Positions 10,521-23,224 of a stretch of 64,000 nucleotides of DNA are shown piece by piece. The DNA lies in NCBI RefSeq assembly GCF_963924675.1, contig NC_089226.1, forward strand, positions 45,835,124 to 45,899,123, in the 5' to 3' direction. Position numbers and translations under genes: made by a program. The notes under the pieces are model-generated. The model was not told the DNA's origin. It worked only from the letters and a program-made list of their open reading frames with translations, and did not search any database. Origin of the DNA: Phocoena phocoena (Eukaryota > Chordata > Mammalia > Artiodactyla > Phocoenidae). The number at the start of each line of letters is the position of its first letter. Position 1 is the stretch's first letter.

Positions 10521-12270
10521 GAACTACCACAGGGCATACCCTAAATTTACCCTTGCAAGACAAATTTTTGCAAAAATAAAAATAAGTAAATATTTAATGT
10601 AATCTTGTCTTTTGCCATTTACCTTTTCACAAAAGTGTAAAAAAAAATTGCTGTCATTCTGTTTAATTGAAGCCACAGTCAAGTAGGGTCTGGTTAACTG
10701 AGGCTTCCTAGCAGGGGCTCTTTAGGCAAAGACCCTGTCCCACAGGCTTCTTAGCATTTCTATCAGTGCCCCAAAGCAAAGTACTTGGGGAACATGGGCT
10801 GCGCTTGAGAACTAGAGCAGGTCTGCTCAGGGGAATTTGAAATGCCCGGTAGCAGTATTCACTGTGACTCTGTTTCCTCCTAAAAATACAATAAGGGTAA
10901 CAACAACACATACTTTTGCAGCCTTTTACAATTGAAAAGCACTTTGACATGTCTCGTCTTTATCATAGCCTGTTTGCTCCTTGGATAGGGGAGACTCCAT
11001 TTGGAGTCCAGGCTCCAGAGAGCAAGCAGGTGTATACACCACCTTCTGGAAAGAAAGTAGGGAGTGTAAGGTGGAAGCACGTCCTAACACAGCTTCTCAT
11101 GAAACAGGAAGAGGAACGCATCTGTGTCCCTTAACGCCAGCAAACTTGAGGGCAGATGCTGTGAGGTATCGTGATGAATAATGGCTACTATGTACCAGGT
11201 ACCTGTCAGGCGCTGTGCCCTAAAAAAAGGCAAAAATACCCCCACGTGATTGGTATGGATTTGCTGGGAGAGGTGTGTTGGAGAACAAAAGGCTTTTTGC
11301 AAACCAAACCTTAGATGCTGCTTCCCGTAATAGTTAAAACAAAACAAACAAACAAAAAGCAACTTGTCTGTTAAGTGATAGGTGTTGGTGGTGGAGCCCT
11401 CTTCACCCCTCTCTCTCCTCCCTTCACTCCGCACTCCTGTAGCCATGGAGACAGTTTGGGGGATGCCCAGAGCCATGCACAGCACAGCTGGGAAAACGGT
11501 GTGTTGAGAAGCACCACGGGGGGAGAGAGAAAGTGAAAGGGGCTGGGAACGTAGCAGGGGAGTTGTTTTCCTGTGTGACACTGTGGCTCCTCGGACCGCG
11601 GGGGCTTTACCTGACCGCTTACCCTGTGCCGTGATAAAGCCCCTCCCCTATCTGAGAATCTCTGTGACTGTGGGAGATAGCCTCATGCAGGTACGAATCT
11701 CCTTGTCTTTGCCTGGCACCCTTCCCAGGCTAGACACCTGCTGCTGGGAGAGGCGATTGTCCTGGACACTTTCCCCATTTTTCTCCATTTACATCCCACT
11801 GTGGAAGCAGAAAGGGAGTCATAATTCTGCCTGCTTCCCTCCCCCAGCATCCTTGAGTCCTTGTAAAACACATCCCTGCCATTGAGAGCTCCACCCGCAG
11901 ACTTCAGGGAACGTTGAGAAGTCCGACCTCCTTGCAGCATCTCTCTCCCTCTTGCTGAGCTCTGACAGATATTGATTTAGCAGAGACATGAATGGCTTGG
12001 GGAACTCATCTTGCCCTGAATTCTGCAGCAACCTCTCAACGATGTTTGGCGAGGACTCAGGAGCTTGTCATCTATCATACTCACCTTTCATATTCCGGAC
12101 AGCCTCCCTGGATGTTTTCCTATCTTGTCACTGCTAATAGAGCCCTTACCTGTTAGAGGGCCCTGCCAGCTGCTGCCCTCCCTCCAACACAACCCCCTAG
12201 AATAACAACAGCAATGAAAATGAATAAATAATTCAATTCAAAGCCTTGAATTTGAGTATCAATATAAAAG
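10521..12270. other. unassigned non-coding sequence
   Basis: No gene. Two small regions (about 10895-10970 and 11170-11220) look like decayed reversed MIR words (AAGCACTTTGACATG; CTACTATGTACCAGGTACC). The 165-codon minus frame at 11084-11581 shows no family features. Confidence 0.45.
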
Positions 12271-12274
12271 TATA

Positions 12275-12470
12275 ACATAAAAGCACATTGGCTTTGGAAT
12301 TAGGCATAGATACAAATATAACCTCTGCATTTTTCTTAGCTATAAAATCGGGTGAGCTGCAGTTGCGACCTCATAGAACTGTGATTACCAATGACACGAT
12401 ATGTAAAGTGTGCAGTGAGGCACCTGGCATGGGGTAAGTGCTCAATAGGTATTAATAAGTGTGTAACTTG
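12275..12470 (+). mobile_element. MIR fossil
   Basis: TTGGCTTTGGAATTAGGC at the start, then a decayed core, then GTGCAGTGAGGCACCTGGCATG and GTAAGTGCTCAATAGGTATTAATAA at the end, in the right order for a plus-strand MIR. Confidence 0.75.
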
Positions 12471-12549
12471 ACAAATTAACACAGAGGCAAATAGATAAAT
12501 GAGCAGTAGAGCATAAGACTTGGGGTTAGTTACCATTCTCTCTCCTTCC

Positions 12550-12655
12550 CTGCAGAGATAATAATTATTTCTAACATTTATACTTTAACCAACTTGCCTG
12601 TGGTCACTTGGAAACTCAGATCTGACATGAAGTCCAGACATACGCTTTAACCCCT
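12550..12655 (-). mobile_element. MIR fragment, minus strand
   Basis: AACTTGCCTGTGGTCACTTGG and CAGATCTGACATGAAGTCCAGAC correspond to the reversed MIR core. It is short. Confidence 0.6.
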
Positions 12656-12677
12656 AACCCAGAGGGCAGTAGATGGA

Positions 12678-12915
12678 AGTGGGTAAGAGCATGGACAGTG
12701 GAGCCAGCCTACATTGGATCCAATCCCAATAGTGCCACTTAATAGCCATGTTGCCTTGTGCAAGTCGCTTAACCTTGCTGTGCCTTGGTTTCCTCTACTG
12801 TAAAACAGAGATAATAATAGTACCTGACTCATGGAGACTAAGGGAAGGCTAAGATAATGCAGAAAAGAGCTTCACCCACCGCCTGGAATATGGTAAGGTG
12901 CTCCCTAAACTCACT
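12678..12915 (+). mobile_element. well-preserved MIR
   Basis: Contains GGTAAGAGCATGGACAGTGGAGCC, TGCCACTTAATAGCC, TGTGCAAGTCGCTTAACC, TGCCTTGGTTTCCTC, GTAAAACAGAGATAATAATAG and a CCTGGAATATGGTAAGGTGCTC end, all in order. One of the clearest MIRs here. Confidence 0.9.
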
Positions 12916-13194
12916 GGTGACAGAAAATTCTGCTGCTGCTATTACTACAGTCGGCTCCAAACAGATTTCTACTTACCTCATTTCAGGAGAACCATCCCCA
13001 AACACTCCTCCTTCCCACCTCACTCTTAGATTGGACCCATCTGGATGGTAAATGTCTCATTAACCCCCTGGGCTCACCCTGCCCTTTGGGGCAGCACACA
13101 AGGACTGCCGGATACTCCCAGGTACCACTCCAGGGGAGTCTGTTCCCCTGCACCCCCGGTTCGGCTTTCCTTCTCCTCCCCACAGCCTGGACCA

Positions 13195-13420
13195 CTGAAG
13201 TCCAGGATGCCTGCACGTTGAAACTGCCCTGGTTATTTCGCACATAGTATGTATGTATGCTCTTGTTTGCTGATTGCTGTCTTTACATTTGCGCTGGAAA
13301 GTAAACTCCATGAGGACAGGGACTTTGCCTGATTTGTTTTTGTTGTATCCTCAGCACCTTAATGAGCTCCGTGCATGTAACAGTAGCACAGTAAGCATCT
13401 GCTAAATGGGTAGATGTCCT
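13195..13420 (+). mobile_element. L2 LINE 3' end
   Basis: Carries TAAACTCCATGAGGACAGGGAC, TTGTTGTATCCTCAGCACC and an AGTAAGCATCTGCTAAAT end, the L2 3' signature. The C+T-rich sequence from about 12990 may be its upstream part. Confidence 0.75.
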
Positions 13421-13884
13421 CCTATATAATATGTCTTGACCAAGGAACACCATCTGGGGAAAGGATCCCCCAAGCCTATAGAGCAAGAGGCATTCATGAA
13501 TCACCGCTCTTCTTCCTCATTATGAAATAGATGGTAGAGAGAGGAGATTCACTTGATCCAGCACTCTGTTTTTATAGAAAGGACATTGAACCCTGAAGAG
13601 GGGAAAATGAACACTTTTCCAAGAATATTAAATTTCTCCAGTTATATTTGCCTTTACTCAATTACATGTACCATCTGCTTATCTCCCTTTGTGCCTGTCT
13701 AATTTTTCCCCACTCCCTTGATTCTTCCCTTCCATCCACATTTCTCATAACTTTGGAAGCAGTTCTCTCAATAGATCTGCTTACCAGTGAGTCTACATCA
13801 TGTTTCATCCCTTTAGCAAGGAAAGAGCTTTCTTTAACAGGTTTAATGTTGTCTGCCTAACCAGTGAGATGTTTTAGCTGACAA
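13421..13884. other. unassigned non-coding sequence
   Basis: No gene. A MIR-like reversed snippet may lie near 13555-13625. Confidence 0.4.
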
Positions 13885-16735
13885 TAACTTGATTCTGTTT
13901 TTTACTGAGGTGTAAATTACATACAGTGAAATACACAGATCCTAAGTGTATGGATTAAAATGTTTTGATAGAGATATACACTTGTATAACATACACACGT
14001 ATCAAAAGAGAACACTTCCATTACCTCAAAATGATCCCTTATGTCACTTCCAAGCAAATCACTGTATCTCTTCAGAAGCAACCACTGCTCTGATTTCTAT
14101 CAATATAACTTGGTTTTGCCTACTCAGGAATTTTACAGAAATGGAATTACATGTACTCTTTTTTAGCTGGCTTCTCTTTGTATGTTTTTGAGACTCACCC
14201 GTGTTGTTGGATTTATCAGAAATTGCTCCGTTTTATAACTGAGTCGTATTTCATTGTATGAATATACTACAACTTGTTTATCTGTTCACCTATTCATGGA
14301 CATCTTGGCTCTTTCCAGGTTTCAGCTATTATGAAGAAAGCTATTTCGAACATATAAATCTTTTTGTGTGTACACAAGGCTTTTATTTTGACCTATCACG
14401 TTTTTTTCTTGGGTAAACACCTGGGGGTGGAATTGCGGGGTTATAGGGCATGTCTAGGTTTACCTTTATAAGAAACTGCCAAGCTGTTTTGCAAAGTAGC
14501 TGAATTACTTTACATTCCAACCAGCAGTGTGTGAAAGTGGTTGCTCAGTGTCACCGTTAACATCTCATGTTGTCTTTTTAATTGTAGTCGTTTTAGTAAA
14601 GGTCACAAGTTTCTCACTGTAGCATGATTTTGCATTTCTCCAATGACAGTTGATGGTAAGCACCTTATTATGTGTTTATTGGCCATTTAAAAATATTCCT
14701 ATATTAAATATCTGCTTGAGTCTTTCACGCAACTTTCTTGCTTTAAAGATAATTGTTTATCAGTAAGTTATAGGAATTTATTTGTAAGTTTTGAAGACAA
14801 GTCATTTTTTAACAATATGAATTGTGACTGTACTCTGCCTGCCTGTGACTTTGTCTTTCCGTTGAATGGTAACTAAGAGTAGAATAAACTTTTTTTACTT
14901 TTCATGTTTTTTCAGTATTAGGAAATTCTTGCATATTCCAAGGTAATGATGATGTTCTTTTGTTTTCTTTGGGAAGTTTCGTAGTTTCAGCATTTATATT
15001 CAGGTCTATAATACATTTTGAACAAATTATAGTGTTGTGCAAGGTAAAAGCTGAGGTTCATTTTTTCCATATAAACCACCAGTTGTTCCAGTATCATTTA
15101 TTGAAAAGATTACTTTTGCCCTGATTGAATGACCTTGGCAACTTTGTCAAAAATCAATTACACATGTAAGTGTGGGTCTTAATACTTATGCACTGTGTCT
15201 GATTACTGTAATTTTATAGAAAATCTTGAAACCAGTGAATTTAAGTCCTTCAACTTTGTTTTTCTTTTTCAGAATTTTCTTCTATTTTGAATTGTTTGCA
15301 TTTTTATATAAATTTTAGAACCAGGTTGGCAATTTCTACCCGCAGACCAAATGGGCTTTTATTGTGGCTGCACTGGATCTATAAATCAGTTTAGGAAGAA
15401 TCATCATCTTTACAATACTGAGTCTCCCAATTCTAGTACAAGGTACATTTCTCCATTTATAAAGGGATTTCTTATTTTTTTCAGCAGCATTTTATAGTTT
15501 TAATTGTAGAGTGTTTGCGTATCTTTCATATTTTTGATGCTAGAGCAAACTGCATTGTTTTTACTGAATATCATATTCGAGTTGTTGCTACTTTGTAGAA
15601 CAAAACTGATTTTTGTATACTGTTTCTTTGATAAACTCACTTATTAGTTCTAGTACTTATTTTTTTAATTCCTTCGAATTTCAACATAACAAGCATGTTG
15701 TCTGAATTTTTTTTTCCTTTCTACTCTTTATGTCTATTTCTTTCCTGTGAATTATTTTACTGGCTAGTACCTTCAGTAAAATGCTGAGTTGTAGTAATAA
15801 GAGTAAACATCCTTACATTTTCACAATCCTATATATTTCACCACTAAGTATTATGTTAGTTGTAGGTTTTGCATATCTGACTTTCATCTGGTTAAGGAAG
15901 CTTCCTTCAGTTCCTAGTTTGCTGAGTTTTTATCATGACTAGGTATTGAATATTTTAAATAATTTTTTCATCTACTGAAATCATCATAAATTATTTTCTC
16001 TTTTATTCTTAATGTATTGAATGACAATGATTTACGAATGTTAAACTGCATTTGTTCCCGATATACTATGCATTTGACATATTGCTAGATTTTATTTGGT
16101 AATGTATTTTTGAGGATTTTCACATCCCTGCTCATGAGGCAAATTAGTCTATAGTTTTCTGTTCTTCTCATCTTTGTTGGTTTTGGCATCAGGTTAGTGT
16201 AGGCCTCTTATATTTTCTAAAAGAGTTCATGTAAGATTGGTATTATTTCTTCCTTATATGTTTGATAAAATTCACCAGTGAACCCATTTGGCCCTTGAGT
16301 TTTCTTGGTGGGAAGATTGTTAACTATGAAATCAATTTATTTAATGAATAAAGGGCAATTTTAGAATTTAATTTAAATTTAATTAAATTTAAATTTAGAA
16401 TTTATTTTTGTGTCAGTTTGGGTAATTTGTGTCTCTCAAGGGATTTATCCATTACATCTAATTTATCCGGTTTATGGGTTGTTCATTCTATTTATGCTAG
16501 TCTCTTACTATGCATTCATTGTTTATGTAGCATTTCTAATGATGCCTATTCTTTCATGTCTGATGTTGGTAATTTGCATTTTCTCTGACTTTTTTCAAGA
16601 TTCATCTGGCTTGAAGCTTATCAATTTTATTGATTTTTTAAAATAGACCAACTTTTGCTTTTGTTGATATTTTCTGCTGTTTGTTGACTTTCTTCTTCAT
16701 TAATCTCCACTCTAATCTTTATCATTTCCATGGAT
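13885..16735 (-). mobile_element. long ancient L1 (L1M type), minus strand
   Basis: The left end has the reversed 3' UTR words of old L1s (TTACTGAGGTGTAAATTACATACAGTG; TATTTCATTGTATGAATATAC; TCTTTCCAGGTTTCAGCTATTATG; GGGTAAACACCTGGGGGTGG). It continues through reversed ORF2 sequence (CCAGTATCATTTATTGAAAAG near 15090, CAATTCTAGTACAAGG near 15430, GAACCCATTTGGCCCTTGAG near 16280) to ORF2 words near 16640-16730. It is about 2.85 kb, 5'-truncated, with no usable reading frame. It is clearly more diverged than the L1s at 24801 and 35217. Confidence 0.85.
16353..16404. repeat. A+T-only short direct repeat and palindromic run
   Basis: TTTAGAATTTA occurs at 16360-16370 and 16394-16404 with an ATTTAAATTTAATTAAAT core between, a local duplication within the old L1. 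Confidence 0.7.
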
Positions 16736-16744
16736 TTGCTATTA

Positions 16745-16975
16745 GAAAGCCTTGGGTTTTCATTTTAGTTCTGCCACTGATTAGCTTAAGCAGGCTTAAG
16801 AAATCTATTTACCCTCTCTGAAACTTAGTTTCTTCATCTATACCACAGAGAAAGTGATTCCCACCTTACATAGCTTTTGTGAGGTTAAAGTGAGTTATAA
16901 AGGTAAATTACCTAGTACAGCATCTGGAACACAGTAAGGGCTCTATAGCTGTCGGTTCTTTCCCTTCTGTATATC
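16745..16975 (+). mobile_element. MIR
   Basis: TTCTGCCACTGATTAGC, TTACCCTCTCTGAAACTTAG, TTCATCTATACCACAGAG, TTTGTGAGGTTAAAGTGAG and CATCTGGAACACAGTAAGGGC follow the MIR order. Confidence 0.85.
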
Positions 16976-17949
16976 TGTGAGGAAAAAGGAACGTGTAGGA
17001 AAAGGTTCCTGTGTCTAGTTGGGTCAGGAGATGGATTCTCTGGAAAAGTCACTGTCTCTCTCTGAGTCTCAGGGTTTTTTTGTTCTTTGTCTTAAGAGGG
17101 ATCGATCAGGGGATCACTTAGTTTTCTCCAGGTGCAACAAGTATTCCATGGGTCTGTGAACACTGACTAGGTCTGCCTATAGCCTCACAATTCAGCCCTC
17201 CCAGCTAATACTATTCCTGTGACAACCAACAAAAAGACGATGGAAAGAAGTCAGGGAAACTAAGGATTAAAGAAAAATAATGAGACAGGCTTCAAAGTGC
17301 AGAGAGGAGGAGGAGAAAAGACAGGGGAATGGAAAAGAAATGGAAGCTAATGGCAGAGAGCAAATAAGGCTGAGAGCTGTGATGCTGTTGGCACTGTCAG
17401 CCAAGGACCCTGCTCATCAGAATTTATAGAGATGGTACAGAGCAGAGAGAAACCTGTAGGGGCTGGGGCTGCTTTAAGCAGGGCTCAGATCTTCCAAGGC
17501 AGAAACTGCCTAAAGCATCACAGCTTAATTTCTGAACTTCCAAATCACCACCTGAGCTTGGCTTATAGATGGTAATTCATAAAGCTCTTTAAATTTGAAC
17601 TGTCAAGTAAAAGAAAATCCTAATTTTTCACTGGCTTTCTTCCTAAAATACTTAATTCATATTTTCATTTGGAAAGAGTCACTGAGAGAAGAGAGTGGGT
17701 AGTAGACGTTATAGAGGAAAAGAGGGATCATCAATAAGAACAGGGTAGCCAAGCTTTTTGTGTTCCTAAAATGGGTCAGACACTACTAGGTGCTCTTGCA
17801 AATTCAATTCTGCTTCACAAGCCAGAGACATAACCCAGGTGGAGTAACACACAAAGGGAAAATGTTACTGAGCTCATTTGGGGAAGGTATGTTAAATTTG
17901 AAGTGCATGTGTGCCTTCAATATAGGACTAGGAGGCAAGAGGCATGTTA
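16976..17949. other. unassigned non-coding sequence
   Basis: No gene. G+A-rich around 17270-17350. Open frames near 17790-18053 on both strands overlap and have no family features. Confidence 0.5.
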
Positions 17950-18108
17950 GGGAGCCATGCTGTGCAAAATTTGGTTCAAGGATCAAAGGCCATCAGTACC
18001 CCCAGAAACTTATTAGATATTCAGAATCTCAGGTGATTTCCCAGACCTGCTGAATCAGATCACAAGTCATTTGTGTGCACCCTAAAATTTGAGAATCCTT
18101 GAATTAGA
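17950..18108 (+). mobile_element. MER5-like hAT (Charlie) MITE
   Basis: TTATTAGATATTCAGAATCTCAGG, CCCAGACCTGCTGAATCAGA, and an AAATTTGAGAATCCTTG right end match the layout of the small non-autonomous hAT elements of the MER5/MER20 group. I cannot choose between the subfamilies by eye. Confidence 0.7.
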
Positions 18109-18244
18109 AAATGAAAAGATCCTGCCAGTTATCCCCACTGCAATTATACCAGGCCATTTACCTTTAGCACTCTGTTTTCATTCCTTCATAGTGATGGAAA
18201 GGACTACTAACGTGGTCATTTTCCATGCAGGGTGACTGCCGTAT

Positions 18245-18410
18245 AAAAGAAAGAAGACTTGGGCTGGAAGCTTTGCTTTGTCACCAGTGTGGTGACATGG
18301 GGAAGGTTACTTATGTTTTCTAAGTTTCCATTTATGCTTCTGCAAAATGAGGCCAATACATGTAATTCATAGTGTCACAGTGTAGAGAGATATTAAATAA
18401 AACCTCTCCC
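18245..18410 (+). mobile_element. MIR
   Basis: GAAGACTTGGGCTGGAAGC, GACATGGGGAAGGTTACTTATG, GCTTCTGCAAAATGAGG in MIR order. Moderately diverged. Confidence 0.65.
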
Positions 18411-18454
18411 CAGAAAACTTCAATGACTCGTCAAAGACTACAAATTAATGTACA

Positions 18455-18725
18455 TCGTGTCCTTAAATGGCATTCAAAGCTCCTCACTCTAGCCCTATCC
18501 TACTTTCCTGTCTTCACTGTCCATTATATTTTTCCACGAACCCTATAATTCTGCCTTTTCCTCAAATTAATGTTTGCTTTCATCTTCCTCCCTATGTCCA
18601 TGCTGTTCCTTCTGCCAGGAATGGTCCTTTTTCTCTATCAGAATCCTACTCATCCAGGAAGACTCAGTCAGTTCAAATGCATCTGCTTAATAAAGTCGTC
18701 ACCAGTAGCACTAACTGTACATTAT
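18455..18725 (+). mobile_element. L2 LINE 3' region
   Basis: ATTCAAAGCTCCTCACTCTAGCCC, CCATGCTGTTCCTTCTGCCAGGAATGG, and CATCCAGGAAGACTCAG fit the L2 ORF2 tail and early 3' UTR. The 123-codon plus frame here is a chance reading through it. Confidence 0.7.
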
Positions 18726-19364
18726 TTAACAGTTCTCTGCTCAGATACAGTGATTTGACCCTTTCTCTACAACAGTACTATTTCATGCTTTTTTTTTTGA
18801 GTGGGAGCTGGTTGTATATATATCTGAAATTACCTTAGGAATGTAAAATATTCGAGGAAAGAGGTTACTTGTTATTCATCATTCTAGTTTCCTCAACCAC
18901 TAAAACAGTACTTTCACATAAAAGTTTTGAGGAAATTAGAAAGGGAAAAAAAAGGAAAAGAAAACTTCTCAAGACACTGGCACATCTGGAGATACTTTTG
19001 CTCTGAAAATTATCTGACAACATTTCTGTGTGGTAGGAATCAAATTTCTAATGACATATGTGCCTATCTAATAATAAGGTGGGAGACAGAGATGGTATAT
19101 ATTATTCTATAGAGAGAAATTCCATTAATTTATGGCTCTGTCAATACATGTCGAATGCTTACTGTGTGTGTGCCCCCTGACCTCCAAGTTGCACCTTCAT
19201 GTTCTCCTTTTCTCAATCACTTACCTATAGACTGAAATTATCTTGTTTGTTGCTCATTTGAGGTTAGCTGAGGGCTCATTTCTTGTTAAAGCATGGACAT
19301 CCTTACAAAGGGCATGAGGGCTAGTTCTTACTGAAAAAATTCAGTGAGAGGAAACTTTGCAGAG
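18726..19364. other. unassigned non-coding sequence
   Basis: A+T-rich with no gene and no repeat that I can name. Confidence 0.5.
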
Positions 19365-19500
19365 AAGACACTGAATAGGAAATCAGTAGATCTGGATTCA
19401 AGCTCTAATTCTGGAACTGTGTGACTCTGGGCAAGTCACCTAACCTCTCTGAGGCTTACAAAATGATTACTGTGATCAAATAAACAACTAATGTTTGTCT
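19365..19500 (+). mobile_element. MIR fragment
   Basis: CTGGATTCAAGCTCTAATTCTGG, then GTGTGACTCTGGGCAAGTCACC, then AACCTCTCTGAGGC: a clear MIR core, truncated at the 3' side. Confidence 0.8.
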
Positions 19501-20009
19501 TTTTGTAATTTGTAAACTGTGAAGAACTATACATATGCAGGCTAGCATTGGTAAATTCAGCTAACAGGACAAGTTCAGGTAGGCCAGTACATTGTAAACT
19601 ACTGGGAATAAGAAGCCAATGACTGTAATTTAGACCTCTCCCTCCCCCTGTGTGTTGAGAGGACAAGTAAAATGAACAACAAGGTGTCAGGTTGCTTGTT
19701 ATTTGTCCTGCCTTGGCTCCAGGTAAAGTCCCCTATCTTACCCCAGTAGAGCCAGCAGACCTACAGACTCCTTCCTCCACACCCCACACCTAGTTACTGA
19801 AGGAGATTCACTGCCAGAGTCCAAAACACCTTCTAAACACGGCATGAGGACAGGAAAACAGAAACAGAGCTGGCTTTGCTTTAAAAGTCAAAGACACCAT
19901 TTTCCCCTGGAAATATTTTGAATGAAAACATGGCCCAATGAGGAAGGAGAAAAGATAATTTTATTTGACTTATATCACTTTACCTCTAAACACACAACTT
20001 CTAGCACAA
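19501..20009. other. unassigned non-coding sequence
   Basis: No gene or named repeat. Confidence 0.5.
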
Positions 20010-20100
20010 AAGTGCCATGGTAAAGACCATGGGTTTTCGAGTCAGACTGAACTGAATTTGAATCTAGGTTCTATTTGATATAGCCGTGAAGGTTCACAGA
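20010..20100 (+). mobile_element. MIR 5' fragment
   Basis: GGTAAAGACCATGGGTTTTCGAGTCAGACTG followed by GAATTTGAATCTAGGTTC is the MIR head and B-box region. Confidence 0.7.
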
Positions 20101-21374
20101 TTTGTGCTCTACCTGCCAGCTTGTAAGTTTGTTTGCCACAGTTTCATGGATGATGGTATAAACCATGAGACTCCTGCATCAGAGACAAAGGCCAGTTTAC
20201 TACTCACAGCAACAGCCGTGAACAGAGTATCAGCATTTTTGTCAGTTCTCCAAGTCTCAATTCCCATGGGGTGATGAAAAGAGGGTCAGTTGACACCTGT
20301 ATACACAGCGGGTTGTGTTACAGGAGAGGGATTCTGGGCTTTGGGAACCCAAATTTTTTATAATGAGCAGTAAGCCTGCTTAGATATTAAGCCTGCCTAA
20401 CCTTTGCCGCAAAGGGGAACACTAGCCTTATCTTCCAAGACTCTTCCCCATACAGATATCCTTGAAAAGATAGTCCAGAACAAAGGCAGTCTGTGCCTCT
20501 GCTCATAAGATGAGCGGACACGAGGAAGACTCTTGGAGAATTGTCTCCCAACAGGTTATGTCACTTGCTGGTTATGATTAAGAATCAAATTTTGCTTCCC
20601 TCTGAGTGTTGATTGTGGGTTTGTTTATCTGTTTGTTTGTTTGTTTCTAATGCAGGTATCAGTAACGCTTATCTCACAAAGATAAAATGCGTTAATCCAT
20701 GGTAAGTGCTTAGCGGCTGCCTAGTATCTTAGTGGTTGCTGGTTTAATGCAACACAATGGCAATGGATTGTGCATAGAAATTTCTTCTTATCTGCCTCTA
20801 ACCCACAGTCCAGTCTGCTTAACAAGCACAGAGGCAGCCCAGTGTGATTTCCAAACTAAGCGAATGTATGTAAGAGCACAGTATAGAAGAAAGAATCTTA
20901 GCTCTACAATTCACCAAGTATGTAACCTTAACCCCACCCATTAAAGAAGAACTTACTGACCAGCAATCATGTACCAGGAGCTGTAGACCTGCGAGTTCCC
21001 TGCAGCTACTCACAACTCCGCATTTGGTCCATGAATAGGAACAGGCAATGGCCTATTGAAAGTCTTCATCTTAGAATTATGTAACATGGCCTCTTGAGAT
21101 CTAAGAATCTTAGACTTTGAATGGAAATGATTGGTGTGTGAGAATCCCGGTTCCTTAAGAATATACTTTTCTTCCGTGAATCTGAGTTTCCCAACCTTAG
21201 CAATCTGAGATATGACTTAGAAACACTAGGAAAATCTCTCTCCTTACCCGACGTCCACCCGCCAGTTGAGAGCTCCTGCCTTCACTTGCTACCATCTTAT
21301 CCACACATCCACTGTATATCCATCTTATTCCCTACTCTCCCTTTCCTTTTTCTTTTGTTAATTTAATCTATCTT
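20101..21374. other. unassigned sequence with a short (GTTT)n run
   Basis: No gene. (GTTT)n at about 20630-20647. The bases just after it (20650-20720, GGTAAGTGCTTAGC) look like a MIR tail. Confidence 0.5.
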
Positions 21375-21700
21375 TGATCTGTTCACTAAATGGATACTTC
21401 TGTGCCTACCATGTATGAATCATGCAGCTGAATGTACTCCAAACACAGTAGGTAACTGTAAGAGGCACCAAAAATGTTGAGGTTATAATATGATCCAGGT
21501 TCGTAAAGAACATCAATCTAGTTGGGATTTCTGAGACATTCATACGTAAAAATTTTAAAAGAAGCAAACAAAATTATGCAATCATACAACACACAGGCAC
21601 ATATGGAGCCAAATGTCCATTTTTCTTTTGCAAATTCATCACTGCTCCAGACTCAAGTCACTAGTATTAGCACATGAATTGAGTACTGAGACTTGGAGAC
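21375..21700 (-). mobile_element. probable L2 3' fragment, minus strand
   Basis: CACTAAATGGATACTTCTGTGCCTACCATG, then CATCAATCTAGTTGGGATT, fits a reversed and heavily decayed L2 3' end. Low sequence match, so tentative. Confidence 0.45.
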
Positions 21701-22639
21701 ACCACTATATGGTTTGTTATTTGGGCTGGATAACAGATACACTACGTACTGGTAAACGTGCTCGAGTCTCTACTTAGAGTTGCAGAAGGAGCGCGTGGGG
21801 CAGGTCATAAGCAGGGCCTGGCTGCATCACTGTCAACTCTCTGGTAGAAATAGGGCAGCAGTGTTCGAGAACAGCAAACACCTCTGTTATCCCTAGCCAT
21901 GGGGCTGGGTTGGATATGTCAAAGGGAAAATCTGTCTTCTAAGACCCTTGAAGAAGTAGGCTGTGTTGATAGTAATAGTTTGGTAACCTGCACTGGGCCA
22001 GATGGTGCTTAGTAAGTGTTTGTTGAATGAATAAAATGAATGTACCGTCATCAATATCAGTGGGATTTTGCTGCCACCCTTCATCTTGGACACTGAAGGA
22101 TCCTGGGCAAACAGCCCTCCAAGAAGACTCAAATTGTTCCATTTCCCATTATGTCTTTGTGTTATAAACCACAAAATCATGTATAAGCCATGTGGTGCTG
22201 ACAGCCTAATTTCAATCCTGAAAGGCTCCAGGAAACGTTATGTCTACTCAGGAGACTCACAATCTGAAATGAGACTCACAGGCATTGTTAGCCATCAAAT
22301 GCCAAGAAAAGGGGAAGATTTCCCTCAGGCAGCAGGCTCCCTAGCTCTTTCCTGCAGACATTCCTTCTTTTGTTCTCAGAGTTTGGACTGTCTATCCCAG
22401 CACAGCAGGGTGTCTGGGAAGCCCTCTGTGCAATCTCTGAATTTCAAAGAAAGCAGGAAGCTGCTTTGAGGGAAAGAACAAGAGAATCTACTTCAGGCAG
22501 AGTGCAGCCTGGAGATTTTCCACATTACATCTTATTTTAAGTAATATACTCTGTTGTCATCCTGAGAAGACATCAGTATATATCAATAGGATTATGTCCT
22601 TCAAGCCCTAGGACAGTTTATTCATTTTTATATTTACTT
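21701..22639. other. unassigned non-coding sequence
   Basis: At 21990-22045, GTGCTTAGTAAGTGTTTGTTGAATGAATAA is an L2 or MIR 3' terminus on the plus strand. The rest is unnamed. The 133-codon plus frame at 22068-22469 has no recognisable domain. Confidence 0.5.
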
Positions 22640-22860
22640 AATAAACATTTATAGATTTTTTACTAGTTACCAAGCATCTACCTATTTACTGTACGTATAC
22701 TGTCTCATGTAATCTTCAAAACTCCCCTGAGAGGTAGATAGCATTACTGTCACTACAGATGCATTATAGTTCAGATCAGGAAAATGGGCTGAGAGAAAAA
22801 TTAAGGTCAGAACTCAGAAATTGCAGAGCTAGACTTTGGACTTGGAAGTGTCTGATGTTA
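22640..22860 (-). mobile_element. MIR, minus strand
   Basis: Reversed MIR order: CTAGTTACCAAGCATCTACC, CTCATGTAATCTTCAAAACTCCCCTGAG, AGGAAAATGGGCTGAGAG, AGAACTCAGAAATTGCAGAGC. Confidence 0.75.
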
Positions 22861-23224
22861 AATTCCATATTCCCTTGTTTGGAAACAGTAGTGACCATTC
22901 CACTGCCTCAAAGCCACCCTTCTGTACATTTATCCTGAGAACAAAGAAAATTGAAAGGTTATTCATCATACACATTCAGTCCATCAATGAGATGAGCCTT
23001 AAAGGAGATAGGAAAGATACACAGAGGTAAAAGAAAAACTGAGAATATAGGCTGTCATAGAACAAACTAATATTGTTTAAAATTTTTGATTGCTAACCAA
23101 TAATTATAGCTTTATTATCTTTCAAGTCTTCTTCCAGAATCTTACGAATAATGTTGAGAGGGCACACATTTTTGTCTCTGATTTTAGTGGGAATTTCTCT
23201 AAAGTTTCATCCTTCCTTGACTGT
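22861..23224. other. unassigned non-coding sequence
   Basis: No gene or named repeat. Confidence 0.5.

Noticed and set aside
14700..16700. A second intact L1
   Set aside because: The 13885-16735 element is old and highly diverged with no long frame.
22068..22469. 133-codon open frame on the plus strand
   Set aside because: No recognisable family or motif and an overlapping frame on the other strand; length is within chance for 64 kb.
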